In this document: piece after piece, positions 48,756 through 57,665 of the stretch | Layout of the letters: each line of letters starts with the position of its first letter | Position numbering within the stretch: position 1 is the first letter of the stretch | DNA from: an uncultured Clostridium sp. | Lineage (GTDB): Bacteria > Bacillota > Clostridia > Lachnospirales > Lachnospiraceae | Reading direction: 5' to 3' | NCBI GenBank assembly: GCA_946553025.1 | Contig: CAMNRM010000030.1 | Coordinates: forward strand, 1 to 60,794 | Length of the DNA: 60,794 nt | Made by a program: the position numbers and the translations under genes | The notes under the pieces: generated by a model | The model's database searches: none | What the model was told of the DNA's origin: nothing | Seen by the model: the letters and a program-made list of their open reading frames with translations, nothing else

Positions 48756-49856
48756 TCACCGTATACTATAGTAAACCTGTCCAGCCGTCAGGGTCTTTCC
48801 CTTATAAAATGCAAGTTCACTGACCGTAACCAACTGAAATCCCTGAGAAACAAGGGCAGGAACCAGGGTTTCGGTTGCTGCCGCAGTCGAAGAATAAAGT
48901 TCATGCATCAAAACAATATCCCCGTCCTTAACCTTGCCCAGGACCGCATTCACCGTAGCCTGCGCACTTTTTGTCTTCCAGTCATTCGTATCAATATTCC
49001 ACAAAATAATCGGCATCCCCGTACTTGCAAGAACCGTGTTGTTCTTATTTCCGCCCGGAAGCCGCATCACCGTCGGACGAACCCCTGAAACCGCCTGAAT
49101 CACATCATTACAGGCATTAACCTGTGCCTGAATCTGTGCTGCTCCCAGCTTCTTTAAATTCGGATGATCCTGCGTATGATTTGCCACTTCAAACCCTTCC
49201 CGGGCCATCCGCTGAACTTCCGTCGCATAAGAAGCCACTCTGTTTCCTACCATAAAGAAAGTACACTTCCCGCCATACAGATTCATAACATCCATAATCC
49301 GGTTTCCCACAGCAGCAAAAGGCCCGTCATCATAAGTCAGCGCAATCATCGGCTTCGTCGGGTCCAAAGCACGAATACCCGCCGGAAGATTAGGTACATT
49401 CTGCGCCGCCGCAGTATCCGCCGGAGGCAAAGGAACCCCTGCCGTCTGTTCCGCCGGAACCAAAGCATTCATATCCGCTGCCTGCTCTGCCGGAGCCAAA
49501 GCATTCGCATCCGCTGCCTGCTCTGTCGGAGCCAAAGCGTTCGCATCCGCTGCCTGTTCCGCCGGAGCCAAAGCATTCGTATCTGCTGCCTGTTCTGCCG
49601 GAGCCAAAGCATTCACATCCGCTGCCTGCTCTGCCGGAGCCAAAGCATTCGTATCCGCCGCCTGTTCCGCCGGAGCCAAAGAATTCACATCCGAAGAATT
49701 TTCCTGAGCATTATCCGGGTGACCAACTCCCTGTTCATCCATCCGAATAACCTGCTTTACAGCCGCCGACGTAACCTCAGCACCGTAAACCGGCTGAATC
49801 ATCATAAGTCCAGCCATAAATCCAGCAACCAACATTGTCTTTAATCGCTTTTTCAT
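48756..49856 (-). CDS. Secreted polysaccharide deacetylase with 12-residue repeats
   Basis: This 366-aa exported protein has signal peptide MKKRLKTMLVAGFMAGLMMIQPVYGA. Residues 56-139 are seven 12-residue repeats of the form DVNALAPAEQAA, an Ala/Pro-rich spacer encoded by 36-bp tandem DNA (49440-49691). The NodB domain follows: LTYDDGPF (about 173-180), HTQDHPNLK and RLPGGNKNN. Such enzymes remove N-acetyl groups from peptidoglycan or other glycans. ATG 49856 with AAGGGG upstream is used. The repeat probably spans the wall. Confidence 0.92.
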   Translation of the reverse strand: MKKRLKTMLVAGFMAGLMMIQPVYGAEVTSAAVKQVIRMDEQGVGHPDNAQENSSDVNSLAPAEQAADTNALAPAEQAADVNALAPAEQAADTNALAPAEQAADANALAPTEQAADANALAPAEQAADMNALVPAEQTAGVPLPPADTAAAQNVPNLPAGIRALDPTKPMIALTYDDGPFAAVGNRIMDVMNLYGGKCTFFMVGNRVASYATEVQRMAREGFEVANHTQDHPNLKKLGAAQIQAQVNACNDVIQAVSGVRPTVMRLPGGNKNNTVLASTGMPIILWNIDTNDWKTKSAQATVNAVLGKVKDGDIVLMHELYSSTAAATETLVPALVSQGFQLVTVSELAFYKGKTLTAGQVYYSIR

Positions 49857-49888
49857 CAAATCAACCCCTTTTCTTTTTATTTTCTTCT

Positions 49889-49917
49889 ATTGTACACAAA
49901 ACTAAAGAAACAAACAA
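49889..49917 (-). promoter_or_regulatory. Promoter of the deacetylase gene
   Basis: On the minus strand TTGTTT and TACAAT are separated by 17 bp. Confidence 0.6.
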
Positions 49918-50022
49918 GTTAAGATTTACGAAATATTCCAGTCAGACAATCCAACCAAACAATCTAATCAAACAACCATAATCTTTCTCCACCTCATTCA
50001 CCATCAGCTTTCCGATACAGTA

Positions 50023-50157
50023 GCGCAGGAAGGGCCTATTCCAAAAGGAATCCCCTATATAACGCCGGCGCTTGGTGAGGTCTTTCACGAACCTAGCGTC
50101 CGCCGCGTTCTATGCGGAGCGAGAGCGTGGTGACGTTGGAATAGGCCCTTCCTGCGC
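50023..50157 (+). repeat. Long palindromic repeat family, copy E
   Basis: The ends are perfect 20-bp inverted repeats (50023-50042 and 50138-50157), GGGCCTATTCC on the left and GGAATAGGCCC on the right. The core matches copies A and D. GCGAGAGC here replaces GCGAAAGC, preserving a GNRA-type loop. No flanking direct repeat is visible. Confidence 0.85.
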
Positions 50158-50205
50158 GGCCCTTTCACTCACCCCTCCCCCACAATTCCACCTCCATCTC
50201 TCCAC

Positions 50206-51012
50206 CTACCCCAGCGAAATCACCTCCTCATCATCCGGAACCATTAAATTCCCATCATAATACATCCTTCCCTCCTCCCCGTAAGCCGTCTTTCTCCCCG
50301 GCAAGTCGGTATCTTCCGTATGCCAAAGCACCAAATTTGCAGCGCCTAACTCCTTTGCCAGCGTACAAGCCTCCTTCACTGTGCTGTGATGCTTCTCATA
50401 GGGCTGAAATCTCTCCCGATCCCGATACAGGCAAAACGCCTCATGCAGTAGCCAGTCCGCTCCCTGCACATAGGGTTTACAAACCGGATTATACGGCTCA
50501 TCTCCCGCACAGACCAGAACCTTTCCGTTATCTAACCCCATACGAAACCCAAACTGCACGGCCTTCGTCGAATAAATATCAAAAAACGTTACTTCATGTC
50601 CCAGGATCGCCCGTTTTTCCCCATCTTTCACCGGCACCAGCAGAATTCTCTCCCCTATCAGCTTCGTTACTTTTTTCACCAGCGTCAGCCGACAAAGCGT
50701 AAGAATCGTATCCGTCAGACCCTCATGGCAGTAAATCTGCAGATTTCCCGGATACTTTCCCTTATTTATCTGCTGCCCAATCATCCGCACCATCCAGACC
50801 ACCCCTAAAATATGATCCGTGTGCTCATGGGTAACAAAAAGATGATGAATGGCCGTCAAAGGAACATCCATATCTTCCAAAATCCGAAGAATTCCATTCC
50901 CTCCCCCGGCATCGACCATAAAGTACTCATCCTGCATACGAATGGCAAAACACGTATTGTAACACCTAGAAACGGTAGCATTGCCCGTTCCGAAAACATA
51001 AAGCTGTTCCAT
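50206..51012 (-). CDS. MBL-fold metallo-hydrolase, RNase Z-like
   Basis: A 268-aa metallo-beta-lactamase-fold protein with VTHEHTDHILG as the metal motif, YFMVDAGGGNG, CAGDEPYN and HHSTVKEAC. The layout resembles RNase Z/arylsulfatase-like MBL enzymes, but the tRNA-binding exosite arm of true RNase Z is not evident. GGGGATTAAGA precedes the ATG. The substrate is unknown. It is divergent from fbp. Confidence 0.82.
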   Translation of the reverse strand: MEQLYVFGTGNATVSRCYNTCFAIRMQDEYFMVDAGGGNGILRILEDMDVPLTAIHHLFVTHEHTDHILGVVWMVRMIGQQINKGKYPGNLQIYCHEGLTDTILTLCRLTLVKKVTKLIGERILLVPVKDGEKRAILGHEVTFFDIYSTKAVQFGFRMGLDNGKVLVCAGDEPYNPVCKPYVQGADWLLHEAFCLYRDRERFQPYEKHHSTVKEACTLAKELGAANLVLWHTEDTDLPGRKTAYGEEGRMYYDGNLMVPDDEEVISLG

Positions 51013-51118
51013 TCTTAATCCCCTTCCATTTTCTTCTATATAATGTTATAATAACATCTAATCATACCGCAAAACAAAGCAAAAAACAATCCGTATATGA
51101 ACTCCAGGGAGGAAAAAC

Positions 51119-53056
51119 ATGAGAGATTTAGATTATTTAAAACTGTTAGCCAAAGAATACCCAACCGTCCGCCTAGCCTGCAGTGAAATCATCAACCTCA
51201 GGGCCATTATGGGGCTTCCCAAGGGAACCGAATATTTCTTCAGCGATCTTCACGGCGAATACGAAGCCTTCCTTCATCTGCTCAAAAGCTCCTCCGGCAT
51301 TATCCGCGAAAAAATCCGTCAGACCTTTGGCTACATTATCCCGGAAGAAGAGCAGATGGACCTGGCCAATCTGATCTACTATCCGGATCGTGTAATGAAT
51401 AAAATGACCCTTGCCGGAAAAAATACCGAGGACTGGCAGAAAGTAACCATTTACCGTCTTGTCCGCATCTGCAAGGAGGTTTCCTCCAAATACACCCGTT
51501 CCAAAGTGCGCAAAAAAATGCCCCAGGAGTTTGCCTATGCCATTGACGAACTTCTCCATGTGGATGATAATGACGAAAACAAAAAGGTTTACTACAGCGA
51601 AATTATCCAGACAATATTAGATGTGGAGATTGCCGATAAATTTATCATTGCCCTCTGTGAACTGATTCAAAATCTGACCATTGACAACCTGCACATTATC
51701 GGTGATATCTTTGACCGGGGGCCCAGGGCGGATATTATTATGAATGCCTTAATGCGGTTTCACGATGTGGACATCCAGTGGGGAAATCATGATATTTCCT
51801 GGATGGGGGCGGCTACGGGAAATCTTGCCAGTATCTGCGTCGTACTTCGGATTGCCATCAGCTATAACAGCTTTGACGTGCTTGAGGACGGCTACGGAAT
51901 TAATCTGCGCCCCTTATCTATGTTTGCCGCCAATGTCTACCGGGACGACCCCTGCCTCCGCTTCCAGCCCAAAATCCTGGATGAAAATATTTACGATGCC
52001 GTAGATCCCGGGCTTGCCGCAAAGATGCATAAGGCGCTTGCCGTGATGCAGTTTAAGATTGAAGGGCAGATTATTAAACGCCATCCCGACTACCAGATGG
52101 AAGAGCGTATGCTGTTAAACCATGTGAATTTTGAAAAAGGGACTGTGACCATCAGCGGGAAGGAATATCCTATGCTGGATATGAATTTCCCCACCGTAGA
52201 TCCTAAAGATCCCCTGCGGCTTACCGCAGAAGAGGAAGAACTGCTGCACACCCTGGCGCTTTCCTTTAAGCACAGCGAACTTCTCCACCGCCATATTAAG
52301 TTTTTATACAGCCACGGAGCCCTTTACAAGTGCTGCAATTCCAACCTTCTCTATCACGGATGCATTCCTATGAAAAAAGACGGAAGCTTTGAGGAGATGG
52401 TGATTGACGGTGTAAGCTATTCCGGAAAGGCACTGATGGATTTTATTGACCAGAGAATACAAAAGGCATATTTCCTGCCGGAAACCGATCCGGAGAAGGC
52501 AAAGTGCAGGGACTTTATGTGGTATCTGTGGTGCGGCGCGAAATCCCCGGTGTTTGGCAAGGACAGAATGACGACCTTTGAGCATTATTTTGTTGAGGAT
52601 AAGGCGACACATAAGGAAAATATGAATCCGTATTACCGTCTGAGCCAGGAAGAAGAGTACTGTGACAAGATTCTTAAAGAGTTTGGGCTTCCTACGAAGG
52701 GTTCCCATATTATTAACGGCCATGTTCCCGTAAAGATTAAAGACGGGGAAACTCCGGTAAAGGCAGGAGGAAAACTCTATGTGATTGACGGCGGTTTATC
52801 GAAAGCCTATCAGTCCAAGACCGGGATTGCCGGCTATACCCTGATTTATAATTCCCATCACCTGGCCCTGGCCGAGCACAAGCCTTTTGACCCGACAAAG
52901 GAGAATACGCCTAAGGTTTCCATTGTGGAAAAGATGAAGCGCAGGGTGATGGTTGCCGATACCGATATGGGCGTTATCTTAGCTGCACAGATTGAAGACT
53001 TAAAAGAGCTGGTTCATGCATACCGTGAGGGTATTCTAAAAGAAAGGGTACATTAA
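51119..53056 (+). CDS. fbp: Fructose-1,6-bisphosphatase, class III
   Basis: This 645-aa enzyme dephosphorylates fructose-1,6-bisphosphate in gluconeogenesis. It is the Firmicutes-specific class III type with a metallophosphoesterase core: FFSDLHGEYEAF, IIGDIFDRGPR, GNHDISWMG, INGHVPVK and VIDGGLSKAYQ. GGGAGG precedes the ATG. The DUF1700 gene starts four bases after its stop. Confidence 0.96.
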   Translation: MRDLDYLKLLAKEYPTVRLACSEIINLRAIMGLPKGTEYFFSDLHGEYEAFLHLLKSSSGIIREKIRQTFGYIIPEEEQMDLANLIYYPDRVMNKMTLAGKNTEDWQKVTIYRLVRICKEVSSKYTRSKVRKKMPQEFAYAIDELLHVDDNDENKKVYYSEIIQTILDVEIADKFIIALCELIQNLTIDNLHIIGDIFDRGPRADIIMNALMRFHDVDIQWGNHDISWMGAATGNLASICVVLRIAISYNSFDVLEDGYGINLRPLSMFAANVYRDDPCLRFQPKILDENIYDAVDPGLAAKMHKALAVMQFKIEGQIIKRHPDYQMEERMLLNHVNFEKGTVTISGKEYPMLDMNFPTVDPKDPLRLTAEEEELLHTLALSFKHSELLHRHIKFLYSHGALYKCCNSNLLYHGCIPMKKDGSFEEMVIDGVSYSGKALMDFIDQRIQKAYFLPETDPEKAKCRDFMWYLWCGAKSPVFGKDRMTTFEHYFVEDKATHKENMNPYYRLSQEEEYCDKILKEFGLPTKGSHIINGHVPVKIKDGETPVKAGGKLYVIDGGLSKAYQSKTGIAGYTLIYNSHHLALAEHKPFDPTKENTPKVSIVEKMKRRVMVADTDMGVILAAQIEDLKELVHAYREGILKERVH

Positions 53057-53059
53057 TTC

Positions 53060-53545
53060 ATGGAAAAAAAAGAATTTTTGGAGAAGCTTGCCCGTGCCCT
53101 GGCCGGGCAGGTTTCCCAGACGGTTATCGAAGAAAATCTTCGCTATTATGAAACTTATCTTTCGGATGAGGCGGCAAAGGGAAGAAAGATGCACCAGATC
53201 CTGGAAGAACTTGGAGATCCGCGCCTGCTTGCCAAGAGCATTATTGATGCCAACGGCGGCGGAAACAGTATGGCCGGGATTTATGAGGATGAGAGCCGCA
53301 GCTTTGAAGGCTCTGGTTCTGACCGGTATCAGGAAGAAGAGGAGTTTGCCCGGCGGCGTTTTCGCCAGTTTCAGATCCGGGGATTCTGGGCCATGGTTTT
53401 GCTTATTGTTGTCTTCTGCCTGATCCTTATGCTGGTGGGGACGATTATCGGAGGGATTTTCCTTTTGATTCGCCCGATTATCCTGCCTCTGCTGATTATC
53501 TGGCTGGTTTACTGGATTTTCCGCGGCCCTTACTCCCGCTACTGA
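53060..53545 (+). CDS. DUF1700 (HAAS-type) membrane protein
   Basis: A 161-aa protein. The N-terminal helix-rich segment KKEFLEKLARALAG ... IEENLRYYETYLSDEAAKG ... ILEELGDPRLLAKSII is typical of DUF1700/HAAS domains, which often act with PadR-like regulators. One or two membrane helices lie at about residues 109-150. No PadR gene is adjacent. The ATG follows the fbp stop directly, so it is translationally linked to fbp. Confidence 0.85.
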   Translation: MEKKEFLEKLARALAGQVSQTVIEENLRYYETYLSDEAAKGRKMHQILEELGDPRLLAKSIIDANGGGNSMAGIYEDESRSFEGSGSDRYQEEEEFARRRFRQFQIRGFWAMVLLIVVFCLILMLVGTIIGGIFLLIRPIILPLLIIWLVYWIFRGPYSRY

Positions 53546-53652
53546 GCGCGGTATTTTTCGGGAATTTTTCACAAAACCCGCCCACGCCTTTGCCGTTCCT
53601 TAAACAGAATTAGAAAATACAGGAAAAATACGGGAAATGGACTTTTTTTCAC

Positions 53653-53681
53653 TTGACAAATATTAAAACCATATTTATAAT
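53653..53681 (+). promoter_or_regulatory. Promoter of the NlpC/P60 gene
   Basis: TTGACA and TATAAT are separated by 17 bp, a consensus vegetative promoter with a leader of about 110 nt. Confidence 0.82.
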
Positions 53682-53799
53682 GAATACAGTGGTTTTAACA
53701 GTTTTGTAACAAATTGAAAAATAAACGTAAAAAATAAAACAGGAAAACTGACGAATAACCAGGAAATAGAAAGATTAAGGTGAATAAGGAGAATCATCT

Positions 53800-54540
53800 A
53801 TGCGTAAAAATTGGAAAAAGCTGATGGGAATTCTTTGCTGCTGCGGAATGCTTTGCATGTTTCCTGTAACTTCTTATGCGGATCTTGAGCCGCAGGAAGT
53901 GCAGATGGTTGAGGCAAATCCGGAGGAGGAAAGCATTAAGAGGGCTGAGATCGAAGGCGATGAGCCGGAAGAAGATATTTATGAGGATTCTTCGGAAGCA
54001 CCTAAGGTTCTTAACCGCACAAGGGCTGCTGTAGCAGAGCAGGAAGCGATTGCAGAGGCAAAAACCGAAGCAAAAAAGCAGACGGAGAATGAAGCAGTAA
54101 GACAGGCATGGCTTCGGGCCGAGGAAGAGTCCTCCGAAGAGCGGGCCAGATCTTTAGCAGCGGCGGAGAACGCAGGCAAGCGTCAGAAGGTGGTAGATTT
54201 TGCCCTGACCTTTTTAGGCGGCCCTTACCGCTATGGCGGGAATGATCCCCGGACAGGTGTGGACTGTTCCGGTTTTACCCGCTACGTACTGAGCAACGCG
54301 GCAGGTGTACATATTACCAGGACGGCAGCCTCCCAGTCTACCGAGGGCGTGGCGGTCAGCGATGTGATGATGCAGCCCGGCGATCTGCTGTTTTACAGCG
54401 GGGGCGGCAGGATTAACCATGTAGCGATGTACATTGGCGGCGGAAAAGTGGTACATGCTTCTTCGGTGAAGACAGGAATTAAGATTTCCCCGTGGAATTA
54501 CCGCCCGCCGGTAAAGATTGTCAATGTTCTGGGTGACTGA
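53800..54540 (+). CDS. Secreted NlpC/P60 peptidoglycan hydrolase
   Basis: A 246-aa exported protein with signal peptide ending TSYADLEP. Residues 30-130 are acidic and helical, rich in Ala/Glu (a likely coiled spacer). The C-terminal NlpC/P60 domain has GVDCSGFTRYVLSNAAG (nucleophile Cys), GRINHVAMYIGGGKVVHAS (His) and downstream polar residues. It cleaves peptide stems in the cell wall. TAAGGAG lies before the ATG. Confidence 0.93.
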   Translation: MRKNWKKLMGILCCCGMLCMFPVTSYADLEPQEVQMVEANPEEESIKRAEIEGDEPEEDIYEDSSEAPKVLNRTRAAVAEQEAIAEAKTEAKKQTENEAVRQAWLRAEEESSEERARSLAAAENAGKRQKVVDFALTFLGGPYRYGGNDPRTGVDCSGFTRYVLSNAAGVHITRTAASQSTEGVAVSDVMMQPGDLLFYSGGGRINHVAMYIGGGKVVHASSVKTGIKISPWNYRPPVKIVNVLGD

Positions 54541-54554
54541 TGAAACCGAATTAG

Positions 54555-54587
54555 AATTGATTGTTACTGTTCACGTAGCAATTGATT
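54555..54587 (-). mobile_element. Internally deleted 26-bp element with 8-bp target duplication (AATTGATT)
   Basis: Seventeen bases (54563-54579, GTTACTGTTCACGTAGC) remain between two AATTGATT copies. The loss of nine bases removes one of the two TGTGAAC repeats, as expected for deletion between direct repeats. Confidence 0.75.
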
Positions 54588-54592
54588 TTGCG

Positions 54593-54620
54593 AGAGTCCG
54601 CGGTGCGGGCTCTTGTTTTT
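54593..54620 (+). terminator. Terminator of the NlpC/P60 gene
   Basis: AGAGTCCGC pairs with GCGGGCTCT and TTGTTTTT follows. Confidence 0.85.
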
Positions 54621-54962
54621 GCGGTGTGTTTTTTGTTGTATTTATTTGTTGTATTTTTTGGTAATTCTTGTATTTTTGGTCAGATAGCCCATGGATGGGA
54701 CAAGCACAAAACGGATTGCCGCAGCCATAAAAAAGAAAAAGACCGGACAGGGGAGCTGTCCGGCCTTTTTTGAGGGGAGTATAAATAATTAATAAGGGTA
54801 GGAAAAATCGTTTTAAGGGAAACGATTTTCCCGCACTTTGATTATAATATAGGAAAATAGAAAAATCAACAAGTTATGAATAAGTTGTTAAATTTCGCAC
54901 ATACTATTCCCGTAACCAAAAAAGCTGTAGTATTACAGCAATGATTTAGGAGGTATGGTGAT
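54621..54962. other. Intergenic region with two more hairpins
   Basis: No gene is supported. A terminator-like hairpin CCGGACAG/CTGTCCGG plus T-run lies at 54743-54771. A perfect 10-bp stem AAAATCGTTT/AAACGATTTT lies at 54804-54829, followed by TATAAT-like sequence. CATACTATTC at about 54900 resembles a sporulation -10 element, which is weak evidence. Confidence 0.5.
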
Positions 54963-55160
54963 ATGGATAACAATTCAACCAAGAACAACAGCCGCAACGA
55001 ATATGAGAACAATATGAAAAACTCTTCTCAGAATTCTTCTAAAAACAGCAGCCAGAATTCTTCTCAGAATTCATCCAAGAACAGCAGCCAGAATTCTTCC
55101 CAGAATTCGTCGAAGAACAGCAGCCAGAATTCTTCAAAGAACTGCCATCAGAATAACTAA
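54963..55160 (+). CDS. Small Asn/Ser-rich repeat protein
   Basis: A 65-aa hydrophilic protein. Residues 19-60 consist almost entirely of NSSQ and NSSK tetrapeptides encoded by 12-bp repeats. There is no signal peptide or membrane helix, and one Cys near the end. TTAGGAGG eight bases before the ATG makes translation likely. I do not recognise a characterised family. The low complexity recalls small spore or coat-associated proteins, but that is a guess. Confidence 0.65.
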   Translation: MDNNSTKNNSRNEYENNMKNSSQNSSKNSSQNSSQNSSKNSSQNSSQNSSKNSSQNSSKNCHQNN

Positions 55161-55253
55161 TGTGGTATTGCTGCAGAGGATTCTGAATCGAAAAAACAAG
55201 CGGGGCCTGTGCCGGATAGTTTTCCGGTATGGGTTCTTTTTGTGCGTTTTGCT

Positions 55254-55360
55254 GGATATACCGGGAAAGCAAAGCCGCTCTCTGATTTGGATATACCGGG
55301 AAAGCAAAGCCGCTTTCTGATTTGGATATACCGGGAAAGCAAAGCCGGCTCTCGGATTTT
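55254..55360 (+). repeat. Three 35-bp tandem repeats
   Basis: The unit GGATATACCGGGAAAGCAAA with its following CCGCTCTCTGATTT occurs at 55254, 55289 and 55324, the last slightly diverged. It lies in the gap between the Asn/Ser-rich gene and the rhodanese gene. No open frame on either strand is convincing. Confidence 0.9.
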
Positions 55361-55435
55361 GTCCCTGCGCCTGTCCCCAAAAGCGGAAAAGCTGCATAAG
55401 CTATAGGTAAGAAGAAAAGAGGACAGGAAGGTAAG

Positions 55436-55744
55436 ATGTTTTCTGTAATTTCGGTGATGCAGCTGGAATGGCTGCTGGATCAAAAGCGTCCTTTGCTGCT
55501 GGTGGATCTTCGTCAGCCCCAGGAGTATCAGAGGGCACATCTTAAAGATGCGGTGAATATACCCTATGACCAGCTTGAAGAGGGAATATTAAAGGATTAT
55601 TGGGGGACGACCCTTGTCTTTTACTGTGAACACGGAGGGAAAAGCATGAAAGCGGCCAGGGATTTCGGCCAAAGGGGATGGGATGCGGTAAGCTTAGGCT
55701 GCGGAATTCCCTATTATCGGGGAAAATATATGGTTTCCTCATAG
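55436..55744 (+). CDS. Rhodanese-like domain protein
   Basis: A 102-aa single rhodanese domain: VDLRQPQEYQRAHLKDAVNIPYDQL and the active loop FYCEHGGKSMKAA with the persulfide-forming Cys. GGAAGG precedes the ATG. Sulfur transfer or phosphatase-like roles are known in the family; the partner is unknown. Confidence 0.9.
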   Translation: MFSVISVMQLEWLLDQKRPLLLVDLRQPQEYQRAHLKDAVNIPYDQLEEGILKDYWGTTLVFYCEHGGKSMKAARDFGQRGWDAVSLGCGIPYYRGKYMVSS

Positions 55745-55793
55745 AACTTCATTGACAGATGGAAGGGGAACGCATAGAATAGTACTTGATATT

Positions 55794-55819
55794 GACCCTG
55801 TGAACGTGTGAACACGAAT
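55794..55819 (+). repeat. 26-bp element copy without clear target duplication
   Basis: The core TGTGAACGTGTGAACA is perfect (55799-55814), but the outer arms are diverged (GACCC and CGAAT). The flanking eight bases match at only five positions. Confidence 0.65.
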
Positions 55820-55845
55820 TATAAATTGACTAGGGGGAGGAGAAA

Positions 55846-56406
55846 ATGAAGATCATTGTTGCATCCGATATTCACGGTTCTGCTTATTACTGCAAAAAAC
55901 TGCTGGAGGAGTTTAAGGCTTCCGGTTCTGAACGTATGGTTCTTCTGGGGGATATCCTCTATCACGGGCCGAGGAATGATCTTCCCAGGGAGTATGCGCC
56001 CAAGGAAGTGATTGCCATGCTCAATGCCTGTAAAGATAAAATCTATGCAGTCCGGGGAAACTGCGATACCGAGGTGGATCAGATGGTTCTGGAGTTTCCG
56101 ATACTTGCCGATTACGGGCTTTTTGTGCTGAATGGTCACTGTTTTTATGCCACACACGGCCATGTTTATCATCCGGATCACCTTCCGCCCATGCAGGAGG
56201 GAGATATCCTGCTTTACGGGCACACCCATCTTTTAAAGGCAGAGTGGCTGGAGGTTTCCGGGGTTGGAAGAATAGGTATAATGAATCCGGGTTCGGTGTC
56301 CATTCCCAAGGGCGGGAATCTGCCGACCTATGGGCTTTTCGAGGGGGATTGTTTCCGGATAAAAACCTTTGACGGGGAAACCGTGAAGGAAATGCTTTTG
56401 GGGTAA
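55846..56406 (+). CDS. yfcE: YfcE-family phosphodiesterase
   Basis: A 186-aa calcineurin-fold metallophosphoesterase: ASDIHGSAYYCKKLL, LLGDILYHGPRN, VRGNCDTEVD, ATHGHVY and LYGHTHLLKA supply the dinuclear metal ligands in order. YfcE hydrolyses artificial phosphodiesters in vitro; the natural substrate is unknown. GGGGGAGGAG precedes the ATG. Confidence 0.9.
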   Translation: MKIIVASDIHGSAYYCKKLLEEFKASGSERMVLLGDILYHGPRNDLPREYAPKEVIAMLNACKDKIYAVRGNCDTEVDQMVLEFPILADYGLFVLNGHCFYATHGHVYHPDHLPPMQEGDILLYGHTHLLKAEWLEVSGVGRIGIMNPGSVSIPKGGNLPTYGLFEGDCFRIKTFDGETVKEMLLG

Positions 56407-56430
56407 TCGATAAAGGATGGAAAAAACAAA

Positions 56431-57579
56431 ATGAACAGACGATATGAACTGCTGGCACCCTGCCATTTCGGGCTGGAAGCTGTGTTAAAAAAAGAGATTA
56501 TTGATTTGGGCTATGAGATTTCTCAGGTAGAAGACGGTAGGGTTACTTTTATCGGGGATGCCGAAGCGATCTGCCGGGCGAATGTCTTTCTGCGGACGGC
56601 GGAGAGGATTCTGTTAAAGGTGGGAAGCTTTACGGCGGTAAGTTTTGAAGAATTGTTTCAGGGGACAAAGAATATTCCCTGGGAAGACTATATTCCCCAG
56701 GACGGGAAATTTTGGGTAGCCAAGGCTTCTTCGATTAAAAGCAAGCTCTTCAGCCCCTCCGATATCCAGTCCGTGATGAAAAAGGCCATGGTAGAGCGGA
56801 TGAAGAGCCGCTATGGTGTGAACTGGTTTGCGGAAAACGGAAGCGCCTATCCTCTTCGCGTATTTTTATATAAGGATCAGGTGACGATTGGGATGGATAC
56901 CAGCGGGGATTCCCTGCATAAGCGAGGTTACCGCACGATGACCAGCCGTGCACCGATTACGGAAACCCTGGCGGCCGCCCTGCTTATGCTGACACCGTGG
57001 AAGAAGGACCGCATCCTGGTGGACCCTTTCTGCGGCAGCGGAACCTTTCCGATTGAGGCGGCGATGATGGCGGCAAATATTGCCCCGGGGATGAACCGCT
57101 CTTTCTTAGCGGAGGACTGGAAGAACCTTATTCCCAGGAAATGCTGGTATGAGGCCATGGATGAAGCCGATGAACTGGTGGATCGCGAGGTCAGCGCCGA
57201 TATCCAGGGCTATGATATTGACGGGGAGATCGTCAGGGCGGCCAGGGCAAATGCAGAGCGGGCGGGGGTGGATCACCTGATTCATTTCCAGCAGCGCCCG
57301 GTCAGCCAGCTAAGCCATCCGAAAAAATACGGATTTTTGATAACCAATCCGCCTTACGGGGAAAGGCTGGAAGAAAAGGCGGCTCTTCCTGCAATTTACC
57401 GTGAACTGGGGGAGAGGTTTGCCGCCCTGGATTCCTGGTCAGCCTATGTGATTACTTCTTTTGAAGACGCCGAAAAATATATCGGGAGGAAAGCCGATAA
57501 AAACCGAAAGATTTATAATGGTATGCTGAAAACCTATTTCTATCAGTTTTCCGGGCCGAAGCCTCCGCGGAGAAATTAG
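56431..57579 (+). CDS. THUMP-domain class I RNA methyltransferase (RlmL-like)
   Basis: A 382-aa protein with an N-terminal ferredoxin-like/THUMP region (LAPCHFGLEAVLKKEIIDLG; VAKASSIKSKLFSPSDIQ) and a C-terminal Rossmann methyltransferase with VDPFCGSGTFPIEAAMMA and the catalytic ITNPPYGERL. Members methylate guanosines in rRNA or tRNA at N2. AAAGGATGG lies before the ATG. Confidence 0.92.
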   Translation: MNRRYELLAPCHFGLEAVLKKEIIDLGYEISQVEDGRVTFIGDAEAICRANVFLRTAERILLKVGSFTAVSFEELFQGTKNIPWEDYIPQDGKFWVAKASSIKSKLFSPSDIQSVMKKAMVERMKSRYGVNWFAENGSAYPLRVFLYKDQVTIGMDTSGDSLHKRGYRTMTSRAPITETLAAALLMLTPWKKDRILVDPFCGSGTFPIEAAMMAANIAPGMNRSFLAEDWKNLIPRKCWYEAMDEADELVDREVSADIQGYDIDGEIVRAARANAERAGVDHLIHFQQRPVSQLSHPKKYGFLITNPPYGERLEEKAALPAIYRELGERFAALDSWSAYVITSFEDAEKYIGRKADKNRKIYNGMLKTYFYQFSGPKPPRRN

Positions 57580-57665
57580 GTTTGCTGCTTACCTGGGGCT
57601 TGGCATCTGCTGACTTGTGTACATGCATGTAAACCGGAAAAAATCAGGAGTGATGGAGGAGATGG

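Noticed and set aside
54582-54773. 63-codon ORF after the NlpC/P60 gene
   Set aside because: It starts at TTG within a target duplication and spans two terminator hairpins with T-runs.
55254-55360. CRISPR array
   Set aside because: The units follow directly without spacers and no cas genes are nearby.
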